NCBI GenBank assembly: GCA_963706835.1
Contig: CAVPOB010000015.1
Coordinates: 62,001-126,000 of the forward strand
Direction: 5' to 3'
Source: CAVXYG01 sp963706835
GTDB lineage: Bacteria > Actinomycetota > Actinomycetes > S36-B12 > GCA-2699445
DNA: 64,000 nucleotides
Shown: positions 53,897 to 62,999 of the stretch, one piece after another
Position numbering within the stretch: position 1 is the stretch's first letter
Layout of the letters: each line of letters starts with the position of its first letter
Made by a program: the position numbers and the translations under genes
Notes under the pieces: model-generated
Database searches by the model: none
What the model saw: the letters and a program-made list of their open reading frames with translations, nothing else
What the model was told of the DNA's origin: nothing

Positions 53897-54868
53897 GTGG
53901 ACGCTGCCGCGCTGACCGCGATCTTGGCGCAAGCCAACGAAGACTTCCAGATCGAGCAACTGTTTGAGTTCGACTTCTGGACCGACAGGTTCCTGCCGGC
54001 TGCGATCCGCGTCCTGGTCATCGTCGCCATTGCGCTGGTGGTCCGCTACCTCATCCTCCGCGCGCTCAAACGCCTGGTCCTGACCACCGTCGCGCATCAG
54101 AAGGCCGGGACGTTCACCAACGCGCGCGAAGAGATCATCGCCACGCGCAAGGCACAGCGGGCCACCACGCTGGGCAAACTGTTCCGGAACATCGTCAACA
54201 TCGTCGTGTTGGGCCTGATGGCGCTGCTGGTCATGGGCGAGCTCGGCATCAATCTCGGGCCCCTGATCGCCGCGGCCGGCGTGGTCGGCTTGGCGATTGG
54301 TTTCGGCGCGCAAGCGCTGGTGCAAGACGTGGTCTCCGGCGTGTTCATCCTGCTGGAGGATCAGTACGGCGTCGGCGACGTTGTCGATGTCGGCGATGCG
54401 ACGGGAACCGTCGAAGAGGTGCAGCTGCGCGTAACGAAGATTCGTGCCATCGACGGCACGCTGTGGTTCGTGCGCAACGGTGAGATCATTCGCGTGGGCA
54501 ACATGAGTCAGGACTTCTCCAAGGTCGTCCTCGACATCGGCATTTCCTACAACTCCGACATCGACAAGGCCACCGAGGTTCTGGAACGAGTAGCCCGCGA
54601 CTTCGCCGACCACCCCGAGACGCAGGACGTCCTGGAGACTCCGCAGGTGCTGGGCGTGCAGTCGCTAGCCGCGGACTCCGTCGTGATGCGACTGACACTG
54701 ACCACCAAGCCGGGGGAGCAGTGGGCGGCGTCGCGTGCCATGCAGGAGCGCATCAAGAAGGCCTTCGACGCCGAGGGGATCGAGATCCCCTTCCCGCAGC
54801 GCACGATCTGGGTGCGCAGGGAGCGCGACGCCGACGGCGCGGCCGAAGCGGCTGCGACGGATCTGTAG
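53897..54868 (+). CDS. MscS-family mechanosensitive ion channel
   Basis: A 323-residue channel. TM segments are FLPAAIRVLVIVAIALVVRY (about 35-55), IVNIVVLGLMALLVMGEL (about 98-116) and the pore helix AAAGVVGLAIGFGAQALVQD (about 124-145). The beta domain follows with VSGVFILLEDQYGVGDVVDV, then LWFVRNGEIIRVGNMSQDF, the typical MscS N-G-x-I pattern. The C-terminal domain ends before RERDADGAAEAAATDL. It lacks a cNMP domain, unlike the channel across the divergent promoter. GTG at 53897 follows GAGGAGG. It opens on hypo-osmotic shock by family knowledge. Repeat element 4 lies downstream. Confidence 0.92.
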   Translation: MDAAALTAILAQANEDFQIEQLFEFDFWTDRFLPAAIRVLVIVAIALVVRYLILRALKRLVLTTVAHQKAGTFTNAREEIIATRKAQRATTLGKLFRNIVNIVVLGLMALLVMGELGINLGPLIAAAGVVGLAIGFGAQALVQDVVSGVFILLEDQYGVGDVVDVGDATGTVEEVQLRVTKIRAIDGTLWFVRNGEIIRVGNMSQDFSKVVLDIGISYNSDIDKATEVLERVARDFADHPETQDVLETPQVLGVQSLAADSVVMRLTLTTKPGEQWAASRAMQERIKKAFDAEGIEIPFPQRTIWVRRERDADGAAEAAATDL

Positions 54869-54979
54869 ACCTGCGCCGCGCCTGGTAGGCGGCGCCCCCG
54901 GCCCTCTGCCAGGCGTCCTGCGCTGCGACCGGAGGTGACTGGTGGCCCGATGGGGGAGGGCCCGGCGCTGCGCTGTGGC

Positions 54980-55242
54980 AGCACCCGGTTCGGGGGTTTG
55001 CACCCCGGGCGGGGGCTGAGGGACTCCCCACGCCGGGGAGTCTGCACCCGGTTCGGGGGTTAGCACCCCGGGCGGGGGCTGAGGGACTCGAAATCGGCCT
55101 CATAGGCCCCATAGCAGGTGCAAACCCCCGTACCAGGTGCAGAATCGACGCCACCCGAGGCTGTGGAGCCCCCACAACGGGTGCAGACCCCCGTCTCGGG
55201 TGCAGACCCCCGTCTCGGGTGCAGACCCGCGTCTCGGGTGCA
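54980..55242. repeat. paired-TGCACCC inverted-repeat element, copy 4, with 19-bp tandem array
   Basis: This is the most diverged copy, between two convergent genes. Forward units: 54980-55005 (first base A instead of T) and 55043-55068 (second box AGCACCC). Reverse units: 55116-55141 (boxes AGGTGCA), then a run of four GGGTGCA boxes at 55179-55185, 55198-55204, 55217-55223 and 55236-55242, each exactly 19 bp from the next, with spacers GACCCCCGTCTC (twice) and GACCCGCGTCTC. The spacing that separates the two boxes of an ordinary unit has therefore become a tandem repeat. Strong left and right blocks of copies 1 and 3 are not recognisable. Confidence 0.85.
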
Positions 55243-55288
55243 CACTCGCCGAGCACGCCCTCACAGTGATCGCAGAGATCGCGCTGGG

Positions 55289-56868
55289 CTAAGCCGCTGT
55301 CCGCACCACAACAATCTCCCCGGCGACGGTGACCTCGGGCTCGCCAAAGCCTGCCGCGACCAGGAGTTCGCGCACTTCGCCCTCGGTCCACACGGTGATC
55401 CCTATCGCCTCCGACGTCCGGTCCACCGGGGCGTCCGGTTCGGCGAATGGCGCCAGTCCGAGCACCAGCCGTCCCCCCGGCTGCAGCACGCGATGCATCT
55501 CGGCCAGCGCCGCACCGGGGTCGTCGAACCACTCCAGACTCCCCATGCAGGTGACCGCGGTGAAGGTGTCCGCCTCCCACGGCAGCGCGGTCGCCTCGCC
55601 GACCGCCAGTTCCGCCGTACCGGCATCGATGCGGTCCCGGAGCCGCCGCTCGGCGAACCCGATCTCCACCTCCGAGAGGTCCAACCCGGCGACGCTCGCG
55701 GCAGCCGAGGCGAAGCCGTGCAGGAACGAACCGCCCCCGCAGGCGACATCGAGCACCCGGTCCTCGGGCTGCACGTCCAGCGCATCGGCGACCGGGCCGT
55801 AGAACACCTTGTGCACCCACGGCATGCTCCACGCCATCAGCCACCCCAGCGGCCCCTTCGGCACGACCACGCGATCCCGCAAACCAGCCATCACGCGGTT
55901 CGGGTCGGGGGCCGGGGCCGGGGGCCACTCGGCGACCGGCACGCCGTGGAGTTCCGCATCGGCCGGGAAGGGAAGCGCGGTCAGCCCCTGGTCGACGGTT
56001 TCCTCCCGACCGTCACGGACCCGGATGAAGGGTTCCTCCACCTCCGCGCTTCCGGCCGGCAGGCCTGCGGCGGTAACGTCCTCGGCCACGACCTGCGGTG
56101 CCGACAACGTGACAGTGGCGTGGCTATCCACCTGCAGCACGGAGCCGTTCGACGCCAGCCGCAGCGACCGCAGTTCCTCCGCCAGGGGTCCCGACCCGCA
56201 GCCGGACTGCCGCCAGCCGCCGGCCGAACCACCATGCGGGTTTCGGTGGTCCCGTAGTCGTAGACCCAGCGCACCAGGTGACCATCGCGTAGGCCGTACT
56301 CCAGGAAGACGTCCGCGCTGGGTCGCGGTCGTCCTTCGGTGCGCATCGCGATATCTAGAGCCGGCTCGCCATCGATGATGCAGGTTACGCGGTCGAGTTC
56401 TCTGCGCTCCTCCCAACGCAGTCCGGCGACCACCGGGCGGTACCCGATCATGGCGTAGATGTCGCGGACGAATCGGTTCGTCACCGGCCGGAGCAGGTCG
56501 AATGTGCCGACCCCGAAGGCCGGCTCGGTGGTCTTCTGCAGCACGCCTGGCAGCGCCACGCCCGGCGGGAGCATCCGGTCGCCATGACTCACCCAGGCTG
56601 AGATCTCGACCTCGCCGAACCTGACCGGCGGCAGAGCGCCCAGCGCGATCTCGCCGTCCGCCGCCACCACCATGACCCAGGCACGCCCCGGCCGCGACAG
56701 TACCGGGCTGATCCCCGCGGGCAGGAGTTGGCGCAACGCCTTCGCATCGGCGGTCAGGAACAGCCCCGTGCTGCGACGCAGCCGCCGCCGCATCTCAGGC
56801 ACCTCGACATGGTGCTCGGCAGCGCGGAACGAGAACGGGCCCATGGCGTGCTGGGGCTGTGCGGTCAT
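55289..56868 (-). CDS. acetoacetate-decarboxylase-like domain fused to a SAM methyltransferase, one frameshift
   Basis: About 525 residues. ATG at 56868 (after GAGGAGG) opens an ADC-like N-terminal domain: FLTADAKALRQLLPAGISPV, then PPVRFGEVEISAWVSHGDRM, then YAMIGYRPVVAGLRWEERRE. The frame shifts near 56210-56225 (RMVVRPAAGG to WRQSGCGSGPLAEELRSLRL), and the ADC domain continues to about residue 320. The rest is a class I methyltransferase: VLDVACGGGSFLHGFAS (motif I), AGLDLSEVEIGFAERRL, and LEWFDDPGAALAEMHRVLQP. No stop lies between the domains after the frame correction. It may be one fusion, or two genes whose boundary is hidden by a second indel. An ATG within PNRVMAGLRDR could be a separate start. 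Confidence 0.72.
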
Positions 56869-56953
56869 CACAACCTCCTCGACCCGCCACGCATATCGGG
56901 CTGGCGGCCGGGCGTGCCAGGGCTGAACGTCCCCCCGTACTGCTCCCCGGCCG

Positions 56954-57886
56954 TCAGCTCGGCTGGGTCGTCAGGTGGATGTCCTGCACCGCGTGCAGCA
57001 GGTCGACCGCCTCATCGTGCGGCCGCTGGAAGGAGTTGCGGCCCATGATGGTGCCGAACCCGCCCCCGAGCGCCGTCTGCCGGTTCTCCTCCAGCACGGC
57101 TTCGGTGCCCTTCGCCGCGCCGCCGGAGAAGATGACGATGCGCCGGCCATCGAAGGCCGATTCGATGACGTGCCGCACCCGATCTGCAAGCGTCCCGATT
57201 GGCACCTCCGCCTTCTCCAGCGCGGCGCGGGCGGCTGCGAGCTCGACGTGCTCGCTGGGCGGCTTGACCTTGATGATGTGAGCGCCGAGTTGGGAGGCGA
57301 TCTGTGCCGCGTAGGCCACCACATCCACCGCGGTCTGGCCCTCCTTGGAGATGCCGGATCCTCGCGGGTACGACCAGATCACCACGACCAGGCCCGCGGC
57401 CTTGGCCTCTGCGGCGAGGTCCCGCACCTGCTGGTACATCTCGTTGCGATGCGCCGATCCGGGGTAGATGGTGAACCCGACCGCCGCAGCGCCGATGCGC
57501 AGGGCGTCGTCGACGGAGGCGTTCACGGCCGGGAACGGATCAGCATCGCTGTACAGCGAGTCGGCGTTGTTGACCTTCAGGATCAGCGGCAACTGTCCGG
57601 CGAACTCCACCGCGCCGGCCTGCAGCGAGCCCAGCGGTGCGGCATGCGCACTGCACCCGGCATCCAGGGCCAGTTGGAAGTGGTAGCGCGGGTCGTAGCC
57701 GGCACGGTTTGGGGCAAACGACCGGGCCGGCCCGTGCTCGAAGCCCTGATCCACCGGCAGCACGACGAGTTTGCCGCTGCCACCGGTCCGGCCGTGCATG
57801 AGGATCCGGTGCAGGTTCGCCAGGGTGCCCGGCGTCTCCCCCGCATACCAGGACAGAATCTGCTGTACCCGTGCCGTCGTCGTCAT
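56954..57886 (-). CDS. class I fructose-bisphosphate aldolase, DhnA/FbaB type
   Basis: A 310-residue aldolase of glycolysis and gluconeogenesis, cutting fructose 1,6-bisphosphate to DHAP and glyceraldehyde 3-phosphate through a Lys Schiff base. Features are VVLPVDQGFEHGPARSF, the YPGSAHRNEMYQQVRDLAAE helix, VIWSYPRGSG, the Schiff-base Lys strand AHIIKVKPPS, and the phosphate-binding IVIFSGGAAKGTEAVLEENR near the C terminus. This is the family found in archaea and some bacteria, distinct from the metal-dependent class II enzyme. An AGGAGG site precedes the ATG. It stands as a single gene, 82 bp upstream of the ADC-methyltransferase gene. Confidence 0.93.
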   Translation of the reverse strand: MTTTARVQQILSWYAGETPGTLANLHRILMHGRTGGSGKLVVLPVDQGFEHGPARSFAPNRAGYDPRYHFQLALDAGCSAHAAPLGSLQAGAVEFAGQLPLILKVNNADSLYSDADPFPAVNASVDDALRIGAAAVGFTIYPGSAHRNEMYQQVRDLAAEAKAAGLVVVIWSYPRGSGISKEGQTAVDVVAYAAQIASQLGAHIIKVKPPSEHVELAAARAALEKAEVPIGTLADRVRHVIESAFDGRRIVIFSGGAAKGTEAVLEENRQTALGGGFGTIMGRNSFQRPHDEAVDLLHAVQDIHLTTQPS

Positions 57887-58007
57887 GCTGCCTCCTACCT
57901 GCCGTGCTCCACGCTTCGCGGGGCGGTCGGTCGGGGACAGGGGCGAAGGTCCCGAGCCGCAGGCAGTCGTCGATCCGGGGCCACGGTGAAGGCGTCCGGC
58001 GGCGCCG

Positions 58008-58313
58008 CTAGGACTCCAGCACCGTCAGGCGCACCGTGACCTCTGAGCCGTCGGCTAGGTCCTCAGCGGCTCGCACGGCCTTCTTCACCGGAAGCAGATA
58101 GGTGCCCGAGCGGGTGTCCGGGAACAGCGACGTCGTCCAGGACGTCGCGCCGACCTCGACTTCGACCCGGACCGAACCGAACGCGCTGGCACGCTCGGAG
58201 ACCCGGTCGGCGATCTCATCGGCTATCTCGGTGGGCAGGCTCAGGAAGTGCCAGGCGGCGGGCCCATCGTGCATCCACACCGTCGAAGGGAACGACACCG
58301 AGTAGGGGGCCAC
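58008..58313 (-). CDS. DUF1905 protein
   Basis: A 101-residue protein with the full DUF1905 pattern: an N-terminal strand (YSVSFPSTVWMHDGPAAWHF), the LSLPTEIADEIADRV helix, a SVRVEVEVGATSWTTSLFPD segment with the conserved T-W-T-S-L-F-P, and GTYLLPVKKAVRAAEDLADG. The fold is small and beta-rich. Function unknown; members are often beside YdeI-like proteins, which is not the case here. The complete length supports the ATG at 58313. It is separated from the membrane-protein gene upstream by 68 bp. Confidence 0.88.
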   Translation of the reverse strand: MAPYSVSFPSTVWMHDGPAAWHFLSLPTEIADEIADRVSERASAFGSVRVEVEVGATSWTTSLFPDTRSGTYLLPVKKAVRAAEDLADGSEVTVRLTVLES

Positions 58314-58381
58314 GCAGCGACGGTAGCCGACCGGCGCGCAGGGTCGGCACCCCTGCTGCGGTCAACTGCGCCGAGTGCGGG

Positions 58382-58762
58382 TCAGTCGCCAGCCGGCCTG
58401 CGACGCCGTCCGCGCACAGCTCCCCACAAGATCACGGCTGTGCCACCCACGGCGAGGGTGAAGGACATGGGCGGCACCCAGGACGGCGCCGTCGCTTCGT
58501 CCGGTGCAGGAGCCTGCGGCTGCTCCGATTGCAGCGGGAAGGCAGCGCCCGAGCCAACTCCGTGAACGGTCTCGGCAGCGACTCGCAGACAGCACCCGAC
58601 GAGCTGTGCGCCTGCGCCGGTCGACCGGTCCGCTGCCCACACCGTCGTCGCGGCGATCACCCACCAAGCCAGCGCCAGCGCCACGGCAAGCGCGGCCCGT
58701 GGGCCTGCGCGGCGAGCGCGCTGGGTCATCACCATGCCGATGAGTGTGCCATCGTGCGCCAT
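58382..58762 (-). CDS. small membrane protein, unknown function
   Basis: A protein of 126 residues from the ATG at 58762 (or 117 from 58735); the longer frame to 58921 overlaps the divergent gene and has no support. RAALAVALALAWWVIAATTVWA near residue 35 is either a signal peptide or a first membrane helix, and MSFTLAVGGTAVILWGAVRG near the end is a second, with a basic RRRRPAGD tail facing the cytoplasm. The middle has two Cys in VGCCLRVAAE. I do not recognise the family. Confidence 0.5.
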   Translation of the reverse strand: MAHDGTLIGMVMTQRARRAGPRAALAVALALAWWVIAATTVWAADRSTGAGAQLVGCCLRVAAETVHGVGSGAAFPLQSEQPQAPAPDEATAPSWVPPMSFTLAVGGTAVILWGAVRGRRRRPAGD

Positions 58763-58847
58763 CCGGCCCTGGGCCGCCGAGCCCGTGACCAAGGTCCGCA
58801 GTCTGGCAGTGGCTACCCGCGTAGGCTCGACCCAAGGAGGCGAAGCG

Positions 58848-59739
58848 ATGAAGCGCGTAGTCCTGATCGTCCTAGGTGTCATCCTGTTGCTGTTCTCGTT
58901 GCCGATGCTGATCGGTGGCACGGTTCTGGCGGCGTGGGCTTCCGGCGACGATCCAACGATTGCCGGCCGAATCGGGCGCGTGGAGGCCGTCGGCTATGCC
59001 GTGGTCTCCGATCGCGTAGAGGTCGATTGGGACTGGCCGCTCGCCGAACGCTGGGACATCACGCTGGGCGTGGAGCACGCGAGCTCCGATGAGCCGGTCT
59101 TCCTCGGCTACGGACCGGCGGAGTCGGTCGACGCGTACCTGGCGGGCTCGCCCTACACCCTCGTGTACAGCATCGGCACCGGCCAGAACAGCGGTCGCGG
59201 GGACGTGGACGTGCCCGGCACTGAGGCGCCGGAACCGCCCGGTGACCAGGATTTCTGGGTAGACCAGGCATCCGGGGTGGGTCGTCAAACGCTGGAACTG
59301 GCACCCGATCAAGGGGACTACCGCTTCGTGGCGATGAATGCCGATGCCAGTCAGGGCGTCTCCCTGGCGGTGTACGGGTCCATGAACGTACCGTTCCTGC
59401 GCCCGATCGGGATCGGCATGGCGGTGTTCGGTGGGTTCCTGGCCATCCTCGGTCTCGTGTTGTTGGTGCTGGGCATCCGGTCCCAGCCGACCCCCTCCGG
59501 ATACCCCCAGGGCGGACCGGGCGGAACGTATCCCGGGCACGCCGTCCCAGGGCGGGCCCTACCCCGGAAGCCAGCAGCCCGTCCAGCAGCCGTACTACGG
59601 CCCACCGGCCGCGGGGGCACCCCAGCGGACCCAGCCGCCACCCGCCCAGCAGCAAGGAGTCGTGCCCGCGCCCGGAGCCTCACCCCCGCCGGACGCGCCC
59701 CCGCCGGACGCACCCCCGCCAGACGCGCCCCCGCGCTGA
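58848..59739 (+). CDS. membrane protein with C-terminal proline-rich tail, one frameshift
   Basis: About 295 residues. ATG at 58848 follows AAGGAGG. TM1 (VVLIVLGVILLLFSLPMLIG) is near the N terminus, an outer domain of about 180 residues follows (DFWVDQASGVGRQTLELAPD, then YRFVAMNADASQGVSLAVYG), and TM2 (GIGMAVFGGFLAILGLVLLV) is near residue 195. After PSGYPQGGPGGTYPG the frame shifts near 59530-59540 to TPSQGGPYPGSQQPVQQPYY, a Gln/Pro-rich tail that ends PPPDAPPPDAPPPDAPPR. Such tails are common in actinobacterial membrane proteins. Function unknown. Confidence 0.7.
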
Positions 59740-59769
59740 CACCGGATCGCGGGCTGGCGGACTATCGGC

Positions 59770-59921
59770 ACCGCGTACAGCTTGGTGTGCTCCCAGACGC
59801 TCTCGTTGACCGGGCTGATGAGCCCCACCCACGGTTGCTCGCCGGACCACTCGTAGGCGAAGTGCAGCAGGGTGCCGGCCACCACGAGCAGACACCCTTC
59901 GACCACGGCGCGCTGGCGCAT
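59770..59921 (-). pseudogene. N-terminal remnant of a DUF6512-like membrane protein
   Basis: The ATG at 59921 gives a convincing family-like start: LLVVAGTLLHFAYEWSGEQP, then WVGLISPVNESVWEHTKLYA. After VPIVRQPAIRC, near 59770, the similarity stops and the frame runs into the complement of the proline-rich tail of the convergent gene. The usual remaining membrane helices of a protein of about 180 residues are absent. A deletion that removed the 3' part and joined it to the end of the next gene would explain this. The short matching segment makes the family assignment moderate. Confidence 0.55.
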
Positions 59922-60046
59922 GCGCCCACCGTGCTCCGCGGCCAGACCAGGCCGCTACCGGCGATGGGCCGGGAATGTTCCGCGGCAGCGACCCCAGGCA
60001 GGCTTCGCACCCGGCCGACGATGGCCGGGTACGCAGCACCTGGCCG

Positions 60047-61321
60047 CTACCGGACCCTCGGCAGCACCCACCAAGCCGGGTGTTCCAACGCCCGCTCATG
60101 CGGCTTGGCCTCCCCCGGCCGCCGCCGTCGCAAGGCCCAATGCCCGAGTTCCACGAGCCGGTGATGCACGAAGCAGACGCTGGCGAGATTGGCGATGTCC
60201 GTCGGACCGTCCAGCTGCCACGGCGTCACGTGGTGCGGCTGGGTGTAGGCGGCGCCGATGGTGCAACCGGGGATCACGCATCCGCCGTCGCGCAACTGCA
60301 AGGCCTTGCGCTGGGCCGCGGTCGCCAATCGGACCGTACGTCCCACCGCTAGCGGCTCGGCCCTGGTCGCCGCGATTCGGCCGAGCAGTCCCGTCGGCCT
60401 TGGCTGGTCGGTGAGGACCGGCGTGACGGCCGCGCAGCACATCCCGAACCGCACCGCGGCATCGCCGGCCGGTCTCCCGTCGGCCGTGGCCGCACCGCGC
60501 TGCCGGGCCTCGAACGAGCCTCCGTGCTCCGCTGGGTCCTTCGCCGCCACCCGCGCGGCCTCATCCAGCGAAACCGTCAGCGTGACCGAGGCGGGCAAGC
60601 CACCCCCGCTGGGCAGGCCGTTGGTCGCTGCGATGTCCACGAGCTGGAGCAGCGCGTCAGCATTGCGCTGGGCCACGGTGAGGCCATCGCCCTCGACCCG
60701 GGCGGCCTCCGCGACTGCCTGAATGGCCGCGATGAACTTCCCCGCCTCCACGCTCGGCAGGTAGCCCTCGAAACTGATCCCGCCGCGGAACTGTGACCAC
60801 ACCAGACTGCGCTGCTCATGGTCGCGCCGCTCCTCGTTGTCCGGGTCGCCGGGGTCGATCAGGTCCAACGTCGCCGCGATCAGCCGCCGGGTCTCGCGCA
60901 GCGCAAGGTTCGGCAGGTGCGGCAGCACGAGCTCCACCAGTTGGTCCCGCTGCGGTGTCGTGGCGAGTTTCTTTGCGCCGTGTTCCACCGCGGCAACCTG
61001 ATCGGTGGAGATCCCGCCGCTGCGCCACGCCTGGGCCAAGTCCGGGTAGTGGCCCGCGAAGACTCCGAGTCGCCGCAGGCTCGCCGCCTGGGAGCTGGGT
61101 ACCCCGGCCCGCACCGCATCGCCGCGGACATCGGTCACCGGAGGCCCTTCGCGCTCCAAGGCTGCCATACGGACGGCCAACTCCCGCTGCAGCACCGCGA
61201 CGGCGGTGGCCAGCGTCTCGACTTGATCGGTCAGCACATCAGCGGCCCCGAGCCCCGATGGGCGAGGCAAGTCCGGGACTGCCGCCACGGCAGTCGACAA
61301 GGCATCCAACGCGGAATCCAT
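60047..61321 (-). CDS. DUF222 + HNH endonuclease-domain protein (13E12-like)
   Basis: A 424-residue protein of a family repeated in many actinobacterial genomes. The DUF222 part (residues about 60-330) includes LATAVAVLQRELAVRMAALE, then SGGISTDQVAAVEHGAKKLA, and VWSQFRGGISFEGYLPSVEA. The HNH part near the C terminus reads GGCVIPGCTIGAAYTQPHHV, then LASVCFVHHRLVELGHWAL, with the CxxC pair reduced to CVIPGC and the H-N-H core intact. The start is the ATG at 61321, after GGGGGTTCTC; one at 61354 adds 11 residues. The family's role is unclear; it is often seen as a mobile or multicopy gene type. It lies beside other nuclease genes. Confidence 0.9.
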   Translation of the reverse strand: MDSALDALSTAVAAVPDLPRPSGLGAADVLTDQVETLATAVAVLQRELAVRMAALEREGPPVTDVRGDAVRAGVPSSQAASLRRLGVFAGHYPDLAQAWRSGGISTDQVAAVEHGAKKLATTPQRDQLVELVLPHLPNLALRETRRLIAATLDLIDPGDPDNEERRDHEQRSLVWSQFRGGISFEGYLPSVEAGKFIAAIQAVAEAARVEGDGLTVAQRNADALLQLVDIAATNGLPSGGGLPASVTLTVSLDEAARVAAKDPAEHGGSFEARQRGAATADGRPAGDAAVRFGMCCAAVTPVLTDQPRPTGLLGRIAATRAEPLAVGRTVRLATAAQRKALQLRDGGCVIPGCTIGAAYTQPHHVTPWQLDGPTDIANLASVCFVHHRLVELGHWALRRRRPGEAKPHERALEHPAWWVLPRVR

Positions 61322-61514
61322 GAGAACCCCCCGATTCTCGGCACGATTGAGCATGCGTCGGGATGTTGATCATCATCACGCTCAACCGGCCGAAACCGGG
61401 AGGAACTTCCCAATGCCGCTCAGCGGCCCTTATCACCCGACACCCAAACCGTACAGGTGTTCGAAGCCGCACGCAAGTCCGGCGCGCGGCGTGTCGCGCA
61501 AAGAATCCCGCCCA

Positions 61515-62438
61515 CTACGCAGCGTCGAGGAAGTCCTGATAGCGCTCACTCAGCCGATCGGGGTCCGGCCGCTGCCGGATGGCTCGGGGTAGCCACAGCA
61601 GTGGCTTGCCGTGCAACTCCTGCAGGCCGTGTTGCAGCATCGGCCCGTCGCGCTCGAGCAGCACCGAGCGTTGAATGTCCACTGTGTAGTCCGGTGTGAT
61701 CCCCATGATGTTGCTGTCGTAGGCCGCATGGTGGATCTTGCACAGCGCCATGCCATTGGTCACGACCGCTTCGCCGCGCGGCTCGGTGTCCGGGATGATG
61801 TGGGCGGCGTCGAGCAGGGAAGCGTGCTGAATGCGACAGACGGCGCAGTGGGTGGCGTACGCGTGCAGCACGTCCCGGCGGAACATCGGTTGGTGCACGC
61901 GCCGCCGGCTCTGCACCGCGACCCACCGGCGATCGATCGCCCCCAGTGAGCCCTCCTCCGGCAGGGACAGCGCTTGGGACTGTTCGACGGCGACCACGAA
62001 CTGGTGCTGGCCGGGTTCCTCGCCGAGGATCCACACCGGGGCGACGCCGATGTAGGTGCCGCGGTCCACGCCGATGAACCAGATCAGGGGTACGCCGGCC
62101 CGCATCGCATTGCGCAGCCCGACGTTGTCCGGATGGTTCGGGTCGGTGCCCATCCACTTGTAGCGCCACAGACCGTCGGGCCCCGGCGCATCGTCGTAAG
62201 GCCGATCCGCATCCCGCTTGCGGTACGTCGTGACGATGCTCAGCGCCGCATCCCACCCGGCGGGTCGCCAGATGCCGCGCTGCGGATTCTTCAGCCGCAA
62301 CGTCCCCGAGAGGAGCGGCACAGCGGCGAGCCGGCTGTGGTGCAGGTCGCCGAGCCCGACCCGCGACTGGGCGACGACCCATTCGATCGCCTCACGGCGC
62401 AGCGACGCCTCCAGCACCGACTCCACCCGACGTGCCAT
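61515..62438 (-). CDS. HNH endonuclease, restriction-type, downstream of vsr
   Basis: A 307-residue protein. The N-terminal part (MARRVESVLEASLRREAIEW, then LLSGTLRLKNPQRGIWRPAG) is a domain typical of actinobacterial HNH restriction-like enzymes. The central part (LIWFIGVDRGTYIGVAPVWI) belongs to the same group. The C-terminal HNH motif is complete: HAYATHCAVCRIQHASLLDA, then AHIIPDTEPRGE and NGMALCKIHHAAYDSNIMGI. A GTG at 62465 could lengthen it by nine residues. It overlaps the 3' end of the Vsr-like gene. No modification methylase is present in the window, so a complete restriction system cannot be claimed. Confidence 0.83.
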   Translation of the reverse strand: MARRVESVLEASLRREAIEWVVAQSRVGLGDLHHSRLAAVPLLSGTLRLKNPQRGIWRPAGWDAALSIVTTYRKRDADRPYDDAPGPDGLWRYKWMGTDPNHPDNVGLRNAMRAGVPLIWFIGVDRGTYIGVAPVWILGEEPGQHQFVVAVEQSQALSLPEEGSLGAIDRRWVAVQSRRRVHQPMFRRDVLHAYATHCAVCRIQHASLLDAAHIIPDTEPRGEAVVTNGMALCKIHHAAYDSNIMGITPDYTVDIQRSVLLERDGPMLQHGLQELHGKPLLWLPRAIRQRPDPDRLSERYQDFLDAA

Positions 62439-62898
62439 GCGATGCAGCTTGGCACTGTCCAGCACCGTCTGTCGCGGCAACTGCGACCGCCACGCGCTCG
62501 GCCACCGACGCCGGATCTTCGTGCTCCCAGAAGCGCAGCACCGTCCACCCGTCGGCTTGCGAGCCGCGCGGTGGTTTCCCCATCGCGCGAACGGTTCGCC
62601 GCGATCTTCGGCCCCCAGTACTCCGGATGGGCCTTCGGCGCCACGAAGTGCTCCGGGCAGCCATGCCAGAAGCACCCGTCGATGAAGACCATCACCTTGG
62701 TGCGGGTGAAGGTGATGTCGGCGCGGCGCCGCTTGTCGAAGTGCAGCGGCAGATCGACCCGGTAGCGCAACCCCCGGCGTGCAGCAGTCGCCGGACCTTC
62801 CATTCCGGGGAGGTGTCCTTGCGACGGTTGCCCTGCATGGACTTGCGCGTGCCGACACTGCTCGCCCAGGACTGTGGCGGCAACTCCCCAACGCTCAC
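62392..62898 (-). CDS. vsr: very short patch repair endonuclease (Vsr-like), two frameshifts
   Basis: GTG at 62898 gives SVGELPPQSWASSVGTRKSM, then NRRKDTSPEWKVRRLLHAGG. The frame shifts at the CCCCC run at 62771-62775 to LRYRVDLPLHFDKRRRADIT, with the metal Asp, and FTRTKVMVFIDGCFWHGCPE, the Vsr active-site strand with its Cys/His zinc site. A further shift near 62565 gives ADGWTVLRFWEHEDPASVAE, the family end. The order and all signatures of Vsr are preserved in the three pieces. Vsr nicks T:G mismatches made by deamination of 5-methylcytosine and usually accompanies a cytosine-5 methylase, which is not in the window. Confidence 0.8.
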
Positions 62899-62999
62899 GC
62901 ACCCAGCATCACCCGGTCGGGGAGCGGCCGCCGAACCCGGGGGCAGGCCCAGGCCGAACCACAATCCAGCCCCAGGCCGAACCCGGGCTACCCCGACCA

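Noticed and set aside
53732..54613. N-terminal extension of the cyclase-like sensor 1 frame to 54613
   Set aside because: This part is the antisense shadow of the divergent MscS gene. The signal-anchor and sensor begin at the ATG at 53731.
54980..55242. CRISPR-like array in the repeat elements
   Set aside because: Units alternate strand, linkers are short and similar to one another, and no cas genes are present.
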